From: Sphingomonas sp. HMP6
GTDB lineage: Bacteria > Pseudomonadota > Alphaproteobacteria > Sphingomonadales > Sphingomonadaceae
DNA: 64,000 nucleotides
Direction of reading: 5' to 3'
Assembly (NCBI RefSeq): GCF_013374095.1
Contig: NZ_AP022672.1
Span: forward strand, 620,001-684,000
In this document: piece by piece, positions 33,145-40,659 of the stretch
Layout of the letters: the number at the start of each line of letters is the position of its first letter
Position numbering within the stretch: the first letter of the stretch is position 1
The notes under the pieces: generated by a model
The model's database searches: none
What the model saw: the letters and a program-made list of their open reading frames with translations, nothing else
What the model was told of the DNA's origin: nothing
Position numbers and translations under genes: made by a program

Positions 33145-34046
33145 CGCAGCAGCGGCGCACGTTCGGCGAGCAAGTTGCGGATCGCGGTCGAGGCGACCCC
33201 GGCTTCGCCCATGGCGTGGCTGATCTGGTCGAGCCCCTTCACCACATCCCCGGCGGCGAACAGGCCGGGGATGCTGGTGCGCTGATGATCGTCGACTTCG
33301 AGACAGCCCTCCGCGGTCGCCCGCGCCCCCGCCGCAACGGCGAGTTCGGAGCGGATCACCGAACCGAGCGCGGGGTAGACGCTGTCGAAGCATTGCGGCC
33401 CGCCAGCCGTTTCGATGCGCAGGACATCGCCGTCGATCGCGATGGACGAGCAGGGGCCGTCGAGATGGGCGATTCCCGCTTCTTCGAGTTTGGCACGACA
33501 GGCGTCGTTCAGATCATGCGCCGCACCGGGCGCGATCAGCGTCACGTCCTTGGTGAAACCGCGCAGGAACAGCGCTTCCCTCATTCCGTGGTCGCCCGTA
33601 CCGATGACGCCGACGCGTTTGTCGGTTACTTCATAGCCGTCGCAGATCGGGCAATAGCGCAGCAATCCACGCGCGAGCGCTTCGTCGTGGACGTCGTCGG
33701 GCATATCGGGCCGATTGTTGACGACGCCGGTGGCGAGCAGGACGGTGCGGGCCTGCGCAACCTTGTCGCCGACATGAACGCGAAAACCGCCCGAGACTGG
33801 CTCGATCGCATCGACTTGCGCTTCCTCCCGCACCGCGCCGAAGCGTTCGGCCTGACGACGCATCAGCAGCAGCAGGTCGACGCCGGGGATGCCGTCGGGA
33901 TAGCCGGCGTGATTGTTGGTGCGCGGGATCAGCGCGGCGCGGCTCGATCCGTTGTCGAACAGCCGGATCTTGAGATGGAAGCGCGCGAGATAGATCGCTG
34001 CGGTGAGACCGGCGGGGCCGGCGCCGATGATGATGCAATCGTCCAT
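33141..34046 (-). CDS. Thioredoxin-reductase-like FAD/NAD(P) oxidoreductase
   Basis: 301 aa. FAD-binding CIIIGAGPAGLTAAIYLARF, redox pair Cys132/Cys135 in YCPICDGYE (TrxB has CATC), NAD(P)-binding VGVIGTGDHGMREALFL, and C-terminal FAD motif GLFAAGDVVKGLDQISHAMGEAG. Conserved TrxR-like fold, but the CPIC centre places it in a group of uncertain substrate. It is the only minus-strand gene inside the split rimM-trmD region. Confidence 0.88.
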   Translation of the reverse strand: MDDCIIIGAGPAGLTAAIYLARFHLKIRLFDNGSSRAALIPRTNNHAGYPDGIPGVDLLLLMRRQAERFGAVREEAQVDAIEPVSGGFRVHVGDKVAQARTVLLATGVVNNRPDMPDDVHDEALARGLLRYCPICDGYEVTDKRVGVIGTGDHGMREALFLRGFTKDVTLIAPGAAHDLNDACRAKLEEAGIAHLDGPCSSIAIDGDVLRIETAGGPQCFDSVYPALGSVIRSELAVAAGARATAEGCLEVDDHQRTSIPGLFAAGDVVKGLDQISHAMGEAGVASTAIRNLLAERAPLLR

Positions 34047-34097
34047 CGCTGCGCTACGCGTGATGTAAAGGGATGTTCCTTGACGTCGGGAATGAAG

Positions 34098-34118
34098 GTA
34101 TATACATGTCGTGTATAC
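34098..34118. promoter_or_regulatory. Inverted-repeat operator/promoter of vapBC
   Basis: GTATATAC (34098-34105), 5 nt, GTGTATAC (34111-34118): an inverted repeat matching at 7 of 8 pairs. It is AT-rich, lies 11 bases before the antitoxin ATG and contains TATACA, which could be the -10 box. Typical place for autoregulation by a VapB-VapC complex. Confidence 0.6.
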
Positions 34119-34128
34119 GGAGGCTGCG

Positions 34129-34404
34129 ATGGACGACGAAGCGTATCACGGCACGACATTCAAGTCGGGCAATTCGGTTGCCTTGCGGCTGCCCAAGGGC
34201 ATGGGTATTCCCGAGGGAACCGAAGTCCGAATGGTCAAGGAGGCTCCCATGTCTTTTCGGATCGAACCGATCGATGCGCCGCGCCGCACGATCGATATCA
34301 GCGGCTTTGCGGGGAAGGCGCCCGGGGCCAAGCTGATCCCGCATGGCGATTTCGACGAACGGCCTAGCACGATCGCCAAACGTCTGGCGGCACGCGATAC
34401 GTGA
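34129..34404 (+). CDS. vapB: VapB-type antitoxin (AbrB-like fold)
   Basis: 91 aa. KSGNSVALRLPKGMGIPEGTEVRMVKE is the AbrB/MazE swapped-hairpin DNA-binding domain. The C-terminal part (DISGFAGKAPGAKLIPHGDFDERPSTIAKRLAARD) is the toxin-neutralising tail. GGAGG 5 nt upstream of ATG 34129. The stop overlaps the vapC GTG start by 4 bases (GTGA). Confidence 0.86.
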   Translation: MDDEAYHGTTFKSGNSVALRLPKGMGIPEGTEVRMVKEAPMSFRIEPIDAPRRTIDISGFAGKAPGAKLIPHGDFDERPSTIAKRLAARDT

Positions 34405-34778
34405 CGAAGTTCCTGATCGATGCCGACATGGCGATCTATGCGATGGCCGAACGGCATTCGCCGCTCAATGACAGGCTGGCGGCCTGTTACCCCGGCGACG
34501 TGGCGATCTCCGCGATCAGCTTCGCGGAGATCGCCGTTGGGACCTATGTCGGCAAGCCGCCAAGCCCGGCCGTGCTGGACGCCTTCGTCCGCGTGGTTCC
34601 CATTCTGCCCTTCGATGAAGCAGCCGCTCGGGCGTACGCACAGCTTCCGTTCAAGCGCGCTCGCTTCGATCGCTTGCTGGCGGCACATGGGCTGAGCCTT
34701 GGCGCCGCGATCGTGACCAACAATGAGGCGGATTTCGCCGACGTGCCCGGCCTGAGGGTCGAGAATTGGACCCTGTGA
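34401..34778 (+). CDS. vapC: VapC-type PIN-domain ribonuclease toxin
   Basis: 125 aa. PIN acidic residues: Asp in [12 protein letters not shown], Glu in [12 protein letters not shown], Asp in [25 protein letters not shown]. VapC toxins cut tRNA or rRNA. GTG start at 34401. The stop codon overlaps the GTG start of trmD, so ribosomes finishing the toxin can begin trmD. Catalytic set looks complete, so the toxin should be active unless neutralised. Confidence 0.87.
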   Translation: MTKFLIDADMAIYAMAERHSPLNDRLAACYPGDVAISAISFAEIAVGTYVGKPPSPAVLDAFVRVVPILPFDEAAARAYAQLPFKRARFDRLLAAHGLSLGAAIVTNNEADFADVPGLRVENWTL

Positions 34779-35506
34779 CCTTCGCCGCTACCGTCCTGAC
34801 GCTGTATCCCGACATGTTCCCCGGGCCGCTCGCCGTGTCGCTCGCGGGCCGCGCGCTGGCGGAGGGGAAGTGGAGCCTCGACGCCCGCAACATTCGCGAC
34901 TTTGCGACCGATAAGCATAGCACCGTCGATGGCACGCCGGCCGGCGGCGGCGCGGGGATGGTGTTGCGGGCGGACATACTCGCCGCCGCGATCGATAGCG
35001 TGCCGCCAGGTGCGCCGCTGCTGGCGATGACGCCGCGCGGTGCGCCGCTGACGCAGGCGCGGGTGCGGGCGCTGGCCGACGGGCCGGGCGTTACTATCCT
35101 GTGCGGGCGGTTCGAGGGGTTCGACGAACGCATCTTCGCCGCGCGCGAGATCGAGGAAGTGTCGATTGGTGACTATATCCTGTCGGGCGGCGAGATGGGG
35201 GCGTTGGTGCTGCTCGACGCTTGCATTCGGCTGCTTCCCGGCGTAATGGGCGCGGCTTCTAGCGGCGTGGACGAGAGCTTCGAAACGGGGCTTCTCGAAT
35301 ATCCGCAATACACCCGACCATTTGAATGGGAAGGGCGCACGATCCCCGAAGTGTTGCGATCGGGGGATCATGCGAGGATCTTGGCATGGCGCAAGTCGAT
35401 GGCCGAGTCCGAAACACGGCTAAGGCGGCCGGACCTGTGGGAGCGCCATGAGGGTGCTCGGGTCCAGTCGCCCTCTGGCGCGCGACGAGACAAGAAGGAC
35501 GCATGA
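34775..35506 (+). CDS. trmD: tRNA (guanine37-N1)-methyltransferase TrmD
   Basis: 243 aa SPOUT enzyme, essential, makes m1G37 and prevents +1 frameshifts. It opens [28 protein letters not shown]. Trefoil-knot motifs are [25 protein letters not shown] and [30 protein letters not shown] start it at GTG 34775, which overlaps the vapC stop. The in-frame TTG at 34766 lies inside vapC. No independent ribosome binding site is evident, so its translation may depend on vapC. Separated from rimM by 3 kb. Confidence 0.95.
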   Translation: MTFAATVLTLYPDMFPGPLAVSLAGRALAEGKWSLDARNIRDFATDKHSTVDGTPAGGGAGMVLRADILAAAIDSVPPGAPLLAMTPRGAPLTQARVRALADGPGVTILCGRFEGFDERIFAAREIEEVSIGDYILSGGEMGALVLLDACIRLLPGVMGAASSGVDESFETGLLEYPQYTRPFEWEGRTIPEVLRSGDHARILAWRKSMAESETRLRRPDLWERHEGARVQSPSGARRDKKDA

Positions 35507-35507
35507 G

Positions 35508-35900
35508 ATGAATCTCATCCAGACGATCGAAGCCGAGAACATCGCCAAGTTTCTCGAGAACAAGAAGATCCCCGAATTCCGCCCCGGCGATACGCTGAAG
35601 GTCGGCGTGAAGGTCGTGGAAGGCGAGCGTACCCGTGTGCAGAATTACGAAGGCGTGTGCATCGCGCGTTCGAACAAGGGCATGGGCTCCAACTTCACCG
35701 TGCGGAAGATTTCGTTCGGTGAAGGCGTCGAGCGCGTTTTCCCGCTCTATTCGCCGAACATCGACAGCATCGAAGTCATGCGCAAGGGTGCGGTGCGGCG
35801 TGCGAAGCTGTATTACCTGCGTGGCCGTACCGGCAAGTCGGCGCGTATCGCCGAGCGTCGCGACACGCGCCCTGCCAAGGGCACCGTCGCCGCCGAATAA
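35508..35900 (+). CDS. rplS: 50S ribosomal protein L19
   Basis: 130 aa. [36 protein letters not shown] and [36 protein letters not shown] are L19 signatures. It has an extra basic tail. ATG 35508 is 1 base after the trmD stop. Last gene of the operon, followed by a strong terminator. Confidence 0.97.
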   Translation: MNLIQTIEAENIAKFLENKKIPEFRPGDTLKVGVKVVEGERTRVQNYEGVCIARSNKGMGSNFTVRKISFGEGVERVFPLYSPNIDSIEVMRKGAVRRAKLYYLRGRTGKSARIAERRDTRPAKGTVAAE

Positions 35901-35920
35901 GCGGTTCGTACCAGTATTGA

Positions 35921-35957
35921 AAAGGGCGTCGGAACCATGGTTCCGACGCCCTTTTTT
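35921..35957 (+). terminator. Rho-independent terminator of the rplS operon
   Basis: A 28-bp perfect palindrome GGGCGTCGGAACCA-TGGTTCCGACGCCC flanked by AAA and TTTTTTT. Textbook intrinsic terminator. Confidence 0.95.
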
Positions 35958-35982
35958 TGCATTCGGGGTGCGGCGGGTGCCG

Positions 35983-36579
35983 TTACCAGTGACGCACGCG
36001 CCCGGTATCAACATGGACAAACCCGTCGCGCGGATAATAGCCGACGCCGCCGCCGCCCAGCGCCAGCGCGGCACCGTGGAGCCGGTCGAGCGATACGCCG
36101 GGGACCATGATGTCAGTCGCCTTGCCCAGCATGTGCTGGCTCTTCGTAGCCACGCCCGTATGCGCCCCCCCGGCGGAGCGGAGTGCTGCGTTGGTGGCGG
36201 GTGAGCGGTAGCCGGAGATGAGGCCAATCTTCTCGCCGCCGCGCAACTCCAGCTTTTCGCGCAGCTGCACCAGCAAAGCGAGCAGCTTGCGGTCCATCAC
36301 GGTCGCCTGACCGGTGCGCCAGTCGCGCAGGCCGTGGTTGAGTTCGGCCAGCCCTTCAGGAACGAAACTGCCGCTGCGCGCGAACACCGCGTCGACCGTC
36401 TCGTTATTATGGACGTTGCGGATCGCGAGGCGCCATTCGGTGCCGACCGCCATCGCTGGAAGCGGAAAGGCGAGGGCGGCGCCGCCCGCTAAGGCCCCGC
36501 CGATGAGAGCCCGGCGGGAGAGTTTGATCGCCCCGCCGTCAAGGTTGGACACAAGCGCGTCGTCTGTCGTTGTCTGCAT
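35983..36579 (-). CDS. DUF882 (YcbK-like, M15) exported protein
   Basis: 198 aa. Twin-arginine-like signal SRRALIGGALAGGAALAFPLPAMA. The mature part is the DUF882/peptidase M15_2 fold with LISGYRSPATNAALR, AHTGVATKSQHMLGKATDIMVPG (zinc His and Asp) and GGVGYYPRDGFVHVDTGRVRHW (second zinc His). Related to D,D-/D,L-carboxypeptidases that trim peptidoglycan. Divergent, 25 bp apart, from the L,D-transpeptidase. Confidence 0.88.
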   Translation of the reverse strand: MQTTTDDALVSNLDGGAIKLSRRALIGGALAGGAALAFPLPAMAVGTEWRLAIRNVHNNETVDAVFARSGSFVPEGLAELNHGLRDWRTGQATVMDRKLLALLVQLREKLELRGGEKIGLISGYRSPATNAALRSAGGAHTGVATKSQHMLGKATDIMVPGVSLDRLHGAALALGGGGVGYYPRDGFVHVDTGRVRHW

Positions 36580-36604
36580 GAAACATATGTAGAGGATTGA
36601 TGGC

Positions 36605-37618
36605 GTGGTAAAAACCTTAAGGCGTTCGGCCTGTCTGGCAATAGCATCGCTTGGCCTTGTTGGGGCGACCGCCCCGGGAACAAAGTCGGCCCCGGCCGCC
36701 GGCCTCGATCGCTCGACGCTGCACGTTCAGGTGATTCTCGATCATCTCGGCTTCTCGCCGGGCGTGCTCGACGGGCGGCAGGGGAAGTCGCTGGTGGCGG
36801 CGCTGAAGGGGTTTCAGGAGCAGCAGGGTCTGCCGATGACGGGGGAGATGGACCAGAACACGCTACGTGCGCTCTATCCGCACCGCGCGTGGCGGCCGAC
36901 GCAGACGATCGCGCTAACGCCCGAAATGCTGGCTGGTCCCTACGTCAACCCGATGCCGAAGGACCCGCAGGTGCAGGCGAAGCTCCCGGCGCTCGGCTAT
37001 CGCTCCATCATGGAGAAATTGGGCGAGATGTTCCACACGACCCCTGCCGTCCTGCTCGAACTGAACAGCCCGACGACACGGCTGGCACCGGGGAGCAAAG
37101 TGGTGTTTCCCAACGCGGTTCCGGCGTCACGATCCTATGATCCGAAACTGCCGGAGGCGTGGCGCACGACGCTGGCCAACCTCAACATCAACGCGGAGCA
37201 GCCGGTCGGCGCAAAGATCGTCGTCGACAAATCGGACGAAGTGCTGCGTGTGCTCGACAAGGACGGCAAGCTCGTCGCGCAGTTCATGGCGACGATGGGG
37301 AGCGAGCACGATCCCTTGCCGATCGGCACCTGGAAAATCCTCGGCCCGGCGTACAACCCGCCGTTCCATTACAATCCCGACCTGTTCTGGGATGCCAAAG
37401 CGAGCGCTAAGGCGGCGTTGCTGCCGCCGGGGCCGAACGGCCCCGTCGGGGTGGTATGGCTCGATCTGTCGAAGCCGCACTACGGGATTCATGGCACGCC
37501 CGAGCCGAGCACGATCGGCCGCGCCGAAAGCCATGGCTGCATCCGCCTGACCAATTGGGACGCCGCCCGGCTTGCGTTGATGGTCAAATCAGGGACGCCA
37601 GCGGTGTTCCAGAAATGA
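36605..37618 (+). CDS. L,D-transpeptidase with N-terminal peptidoglycan-binding domain
   Basis: 337 aa, GTG start. Signal peptide (ACLAIASLGLVGATAPGTKSA), PG_binding_1 domain (ILDHLGFSPGVLDGRQGKSLVAALKGFQEQQGLPMTG), a LysM-like middle part, and a YkuD domain with VVDKSDEVLRVLDKDGKLV and the catalytic HGTPEPSTIGRAESHGCIRLTNWDA (His and Cys). Forms 3-3 cross-links or anchors proteins to peptidoglycan in the periplasm. Neighbours on both sides are cell-wall enzymes. Confidence 0.93.
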   Translation: MVKTLRRSACLAIASLGLVGATAPGTKSAPAAGLDRSTLHVQVILDHLGFSPGVLDGRQGKSLVAALKGFQEQQGLPMTGEMDQNTLRALYPHRAWRPTQTIALTPEMLAGPYVNPMPKDPQVQAKLPALGYRSIMEKLGEMFHTTPAVLLELNSPTTRLAPGSKVVFPNAVPASRSYDPKLPEAWRTTLANLNINAEQPVGAKIVVDKSDEVLRVLDKDGKLVAQFMATMGSEHDPLPIGTWKILGPAYNPPFHYNPDLFWDAKASAKAALLPPGPNGPVGVVWLDLSKPHYGIHGTPEPSTIGRAESHGCIRLTNWDAARLALMVKSGTPAVFQK

Positions 37619-37628
37619 GGGCGGGCGC

Positions 37629-38222
37629 ATGATCCTGCGGCGGATCGGCATTGCGATCGCGCTGTTGCTGGTTGGCCTGGTCGGCCTGTGGATCGCGGCG
37701 CTTACCCTCCTCCCCGGGGTTCGGGATGCCGGCGAGCCCGCCGCGCCCGCCGCGATAGAGGTGCAAAGCGGCGGCGGGACGGTGCTTGCGGTGCCGGTGG
37801 CGGGGGTGCCGCGTGATGCGATCCGCGATAATTGGGGTGATCCGCGTGACAATGGATCGCGCCCGCACCATGGCACCGATGTGATCGCGCCGGCCGACAC
37901 CCCGGTGCTGGCCGTGGCGGATGGCCGGATCGAGAAGCTCTGGACGAGCGTCGCTGGCGGAACCGCGCTCTATGTCCGCTCGCGCGGGCGGGACTGGACC
38001 TATTATTACGCCCACCTCGCGCGCTACGCCCCCGGCGTGCACGAGGGGCAGATCGTCAAGCCGGGCGATGTGCTCGGGTTTGTCGGCGATACCGGCAATG
38101 CCGGGGTAGGGAATTACCATCTGCACTTCGGGCTGACGCGCACGACGCCCGAACAGCATTGGTATCAAGGCACCGATATCGACCCTTATCCGTATCTCGC
38201 GGGCAAACCCCTTCCGCGATAG
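37629..38222 (+). CDS. M23 (LytM-like) peptidoglycan endopeptidase
   Basis: 197 aa. One N-terminal membrane segment or uncleaved signal (IGIAIALLLVGLVGLWIAALTLL). Zinc site HHGTDVIAPADTPV (H-x3-D) and the second motif NYHLHFGL (HxH) are complete, so catalysis is expected, unlike degenerate LytM factors. Ten bases downstream of the L,D-transpeptidase gene. Confidence 0.9.
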   Translation: MILRRIGIAIALLLVGLVGLWIAALTLLPGVRDAGEPAAPAAIEVQSGGGTVLAVPVAGVPRDAIRDNWGDPRDNGSRPHHGTDVIAPADTPVLAVADGRIEKLWTSVAGGTALYVRSRGRDWTYYYAHLARYAPGVHEGQIVKPGDVLGFVGDTGNAGVGNYHLHFGLTRTTPEQHWYQGTDIDPYPYLAGKPLPR

Positions 38223-38223
38223 C

Positions 38224-39087
38224 TCAGCCGATGGGATAGAGCGTCACGGTTTCCGGCATGGCCGGAAGCGTGGCGTCGGGCCGGTCGAGGTGCGTTGCAA
38301 TCACGTCGATCAGTGTCGCGATGGTCGCGCCGTCGGGGTGATGGTCGGCACCGCGGATCACAAGGCTGAACCCCTTCCGCTTGGCGGCAAGTGCGGCATT
38401 GTGGAGCGCATTGCCCATTTGCGCGGGGACGGTTTCGTCGGCGGTGCCGTGGATGATGAAGAGCGGTTCGTCGAGCTTGGGCACGGCGGCGAGATTATCG
38501 TAGCGGTCGGAGATGAAGGCGCGGGCGATCTTCGGGGTCATCGCGCGCAAGCTGGTGAAGGTGCCGATCGTGACGAGTGCGTCGAGCTTCTGCCGGGCCG
38601 CGAGGCCGAACGCGACGCCGCCACCCAGGCTATGACCGACGACGATCACGCGCCCGCCGTTCGCCATCCGCCGCGCCTCGGCATAGAAGGCGTCGGCATC
38701 GCGCGCGAGCCCGACTTCGTCCGCGCGACCGGGATTGCCAGAATAGCCGCGATACTCCGCCGCGACGACACCATAGCCCTGCGCGATCAGCGGGGCGAAC
38801 CAGTGGAGCGTGTCCATCGCGCTCGACCCGTTGCCGTGGAACACGAGTAGGGTGGGTTTGCCCGGTTGCGCGGCGATTTCGGCTCCGGTGATCGCCCGGG
38901 CATCGGCGGTGGTGACGGTAACGCGCGTTGCGCCCGCAGGCAGGGTCGCGGAGGCGATCGGCGCGGTCGGCGCGGGATAGATGCGGTCGTGGATCGATTG
39001 GCCCAGCAGCGGTGTCGCGGCAGCGACGAGGAGCAGCGCTGCGCTGAGTGCGGCCAGACCGCGAAACCCCGTATCGAAGCGTTTCAT
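38224..39087 (-). CDS. Alpha/beta hydrolase, exported
   Basis: 287 aa. Signal peptide or anchor FRGLAALSAALLLVAAATPLLGQ. Hydrolase core: LLVFHGNGSSAMD (oxyanion hole), VVAAEYRGYSGNPG, nucleophile elbow VVGHSLGGGVAFGLAA, acid in FIIHGTADETVP and His in GADHHPDG. Resembles the ABHD/BEM46-type hydrolases. Substrate unknown. Tail-to-tail with the M23 gene. Confidence 0.85.
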   Translation of the reverse strand: MKRFDTGFRGLAALSAALLLVAAATPLLGQSIHDRIYPAPTAPIASATLPAGATRVTVTTADARAITGAEIAAQPGKPTLLVFHGNGSSAMDTLHWFAPLIAQGYGVVAAEYRGYSGNPGRADEVGLARDADAFYAEARRMANGGRVIVVGHSLGGGVAFGLAARQKLDALVTIGTFTSLRAMTPKIARAFISDRYDNLAAVPKLDEPLFIIHGTADETVPAQMGNALHNAALAAKRKGFSLVIRGADHHPDGATIATLIDVIATHLDRPDATLPAMPETVTLYPIG

Positions 39088-39223
39088 TTTCCACCTCCCC
39101 CGAATGTCACGACTACCCTGCCGCGCCCGAAATGAACCAACGCTGTCCTAATTGCATGATACACGGGTCTCCGCTATGACAGGACGTCGTTTCCGGGGGG
39201 AAAAGCGCTTGTCCGATCTCGCC

Positions 39224-40573
39224 ATGACCAGTGCCGCCGAGCCCGATGGTGCGCCGCGGATCGCCGTGCTCGACATTCTGCGCGGCGTCGCGATCCTCGG
39301 CATCCTGTTCATGAACATCAACGATATGGGCGCATCGCTTTACGCGTCGTTCGACGACATCCGGCACCTCGGCTGGTCGGCGACCGATCAGGCGGCGTGG
39401 TGGTTGCGCGAGGTGCTGGCGAACGGGACGGCGCGGTGCCTGCTTGAGATGCTGTTCGGGGCGGGGATGGTGATCCTGACCGATCGGGCGGCAGAGAAGG
39501 CGAGTGGCTGGGCGATCATGGGGCGGTACTATGTCCGCAACCTGATCCTGTTCGCCTTTGGGCTGGTGCATGTCTTTATCCTGTTGTGGCCGGGCGATAT
39601 CCTGCACACGTACGGGATCGCGGCGCTGGTCGCGTTTCTGTTCCGGCGGTTGCGGCCGCGCTGGCTGATTTCGATCGGGCTGTTGCTCGCGGTGCTGACG
39701 CTCACGCTGGGCGGATATTTCGGTTATTATCAGACACTGCAGACGCGCGCGCAGGTCGCCGCGATCGAGACGAGCGTCGCTGCCGGCAAGCCGGTTTCGG
39801 CGGCCGACAAGAAACTGCTGGCAGATGATGCCAAGAACAAGAAGGAGCGCGCCAAGGCCAAGGCAAAAACGAAGGCCGACATCGCCGCCGAGGATGCCGC
39901 GCGCACCGGCACCTTCATGACCTGGGCGGCGATGCAGTGGCATATCATCATCGAACTCGAGATGAATTTCCTCGAAATCCTGTTCGTGTGGGAAGCCAGC
40001 AGCGTGATGCTGATCGGTGCCGCGCTCTACAAATTGGGGATCCTGCAAGGACGACGGTCGCGCAATTTCTACGTCTGGCTGACGGTGATCGCCTATGCCG
40101 TCGCGATACCGCTGCGCATCTGGGGTGGTTTCGCGATGACGGCACCGCCGGGAACGGGGCCGCATCTCGCGCCGGTGACCTATGAAGTTGCGCGGCTGGC
40201 GATGACGCTGGGGCATGTCGGGCTGATCAATCTGCTGGTGACGACCGCGTCTGGTGCGGCATTTTTGCGCCCGTTCGTGGCGGCGGGCCGGACGGCGCTC
40301 ACCATCTATATCGCGCAGACGATGATCTGCCTGTGGGTGCTCTATCCGCCGTTCATGCTCGGGCTGTACGGGAAGATGACGTGGGGGCCGCTGATGGTCA
40401 CCGCCTTCGTCATCAACGTGGTGTTGCTGATCGGCGCGAACCTTTGGGTCAAGCGCTGCGATATCGCACCCGTGGAATGGGCATGGCGCTCGCTGGTGGA
40501 AGGCCGCGTGCTGCCGTGGCGCAAGCGTCCGCTCGCGGCGGCCGCGCCCAGCGGCGATCCTGCCTTCGCCTGA
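39224..40573 (+). CDS. DUF418 multi-span membrane protein
   Basis: About 449 aa. PRIAVLDILRGVAILGILFMNI is the DUF418/acyltransferase-like opening. Roughly eight or nine membrane segments follow. The C-terminal DUF418 core has AAGRTALTIYIAQTMICLWVLYPP. A charged Lys/Ala helix (KKLLADDAKNKKERAKAKAKTKADIAAEDA) lies in the middle loop. Starts at 39152 and 39176 also fit; I chose 39224, closest to the conserved opening. Physiological role unknown. Confidence 0.8.
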   Translation: MTSAAEPDGAPRIAVLDILRGVAILGILFMNINDMGASLYASFDDIRHLGWSATDQAAWWLREVLANGTARCLLEMLFGAGMVILTDRAAEKASGWAIMGRYYVRNLILFAFGLVHVFILLWPGDILHTYGIAALVAFLFRRLRPRWLISIGLLLAVLTLTLGGYFGYYQTLQTRAQVAAIETSVAAGKPVSAADKKLLADDAKNKKERAKAKAKTKADIAAEDAARTGTFMTWAAMQWHIIIELEMNFLEILFVWEASSVMLIGAALYKLGILQGRRSRNFYVWLTVIAYAVAIPLRIWGGFAMTAPPGTGPHLAPVTYEVARLAMTLGHVGLINLLVTTASGAAFLRPFVAAGRTALTIYIAQTMICLWVLYPPFMLGLYGKMTWGPLMVTAFVINVVLLIGANLWVKRCDIAPVEWAWRSLVEGRVLPWRKRPLAAAAPSGDPAFA

Positions 40574-40659
40574 CCCCTTTACGCCGCTGAAAAGCCCCGC
40601 GATAAGCGCCGCCATCGCCTGCGTTCGTCGGGCGCGGACATAAGCGGGACTGGAGATGC

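Noticed and set aside
39113..40615. 500-aa antisense frame over the DUF418 gene
   Set aside because: Same shadow effect; the + strand frame has signal, membrane segments and family motifs.
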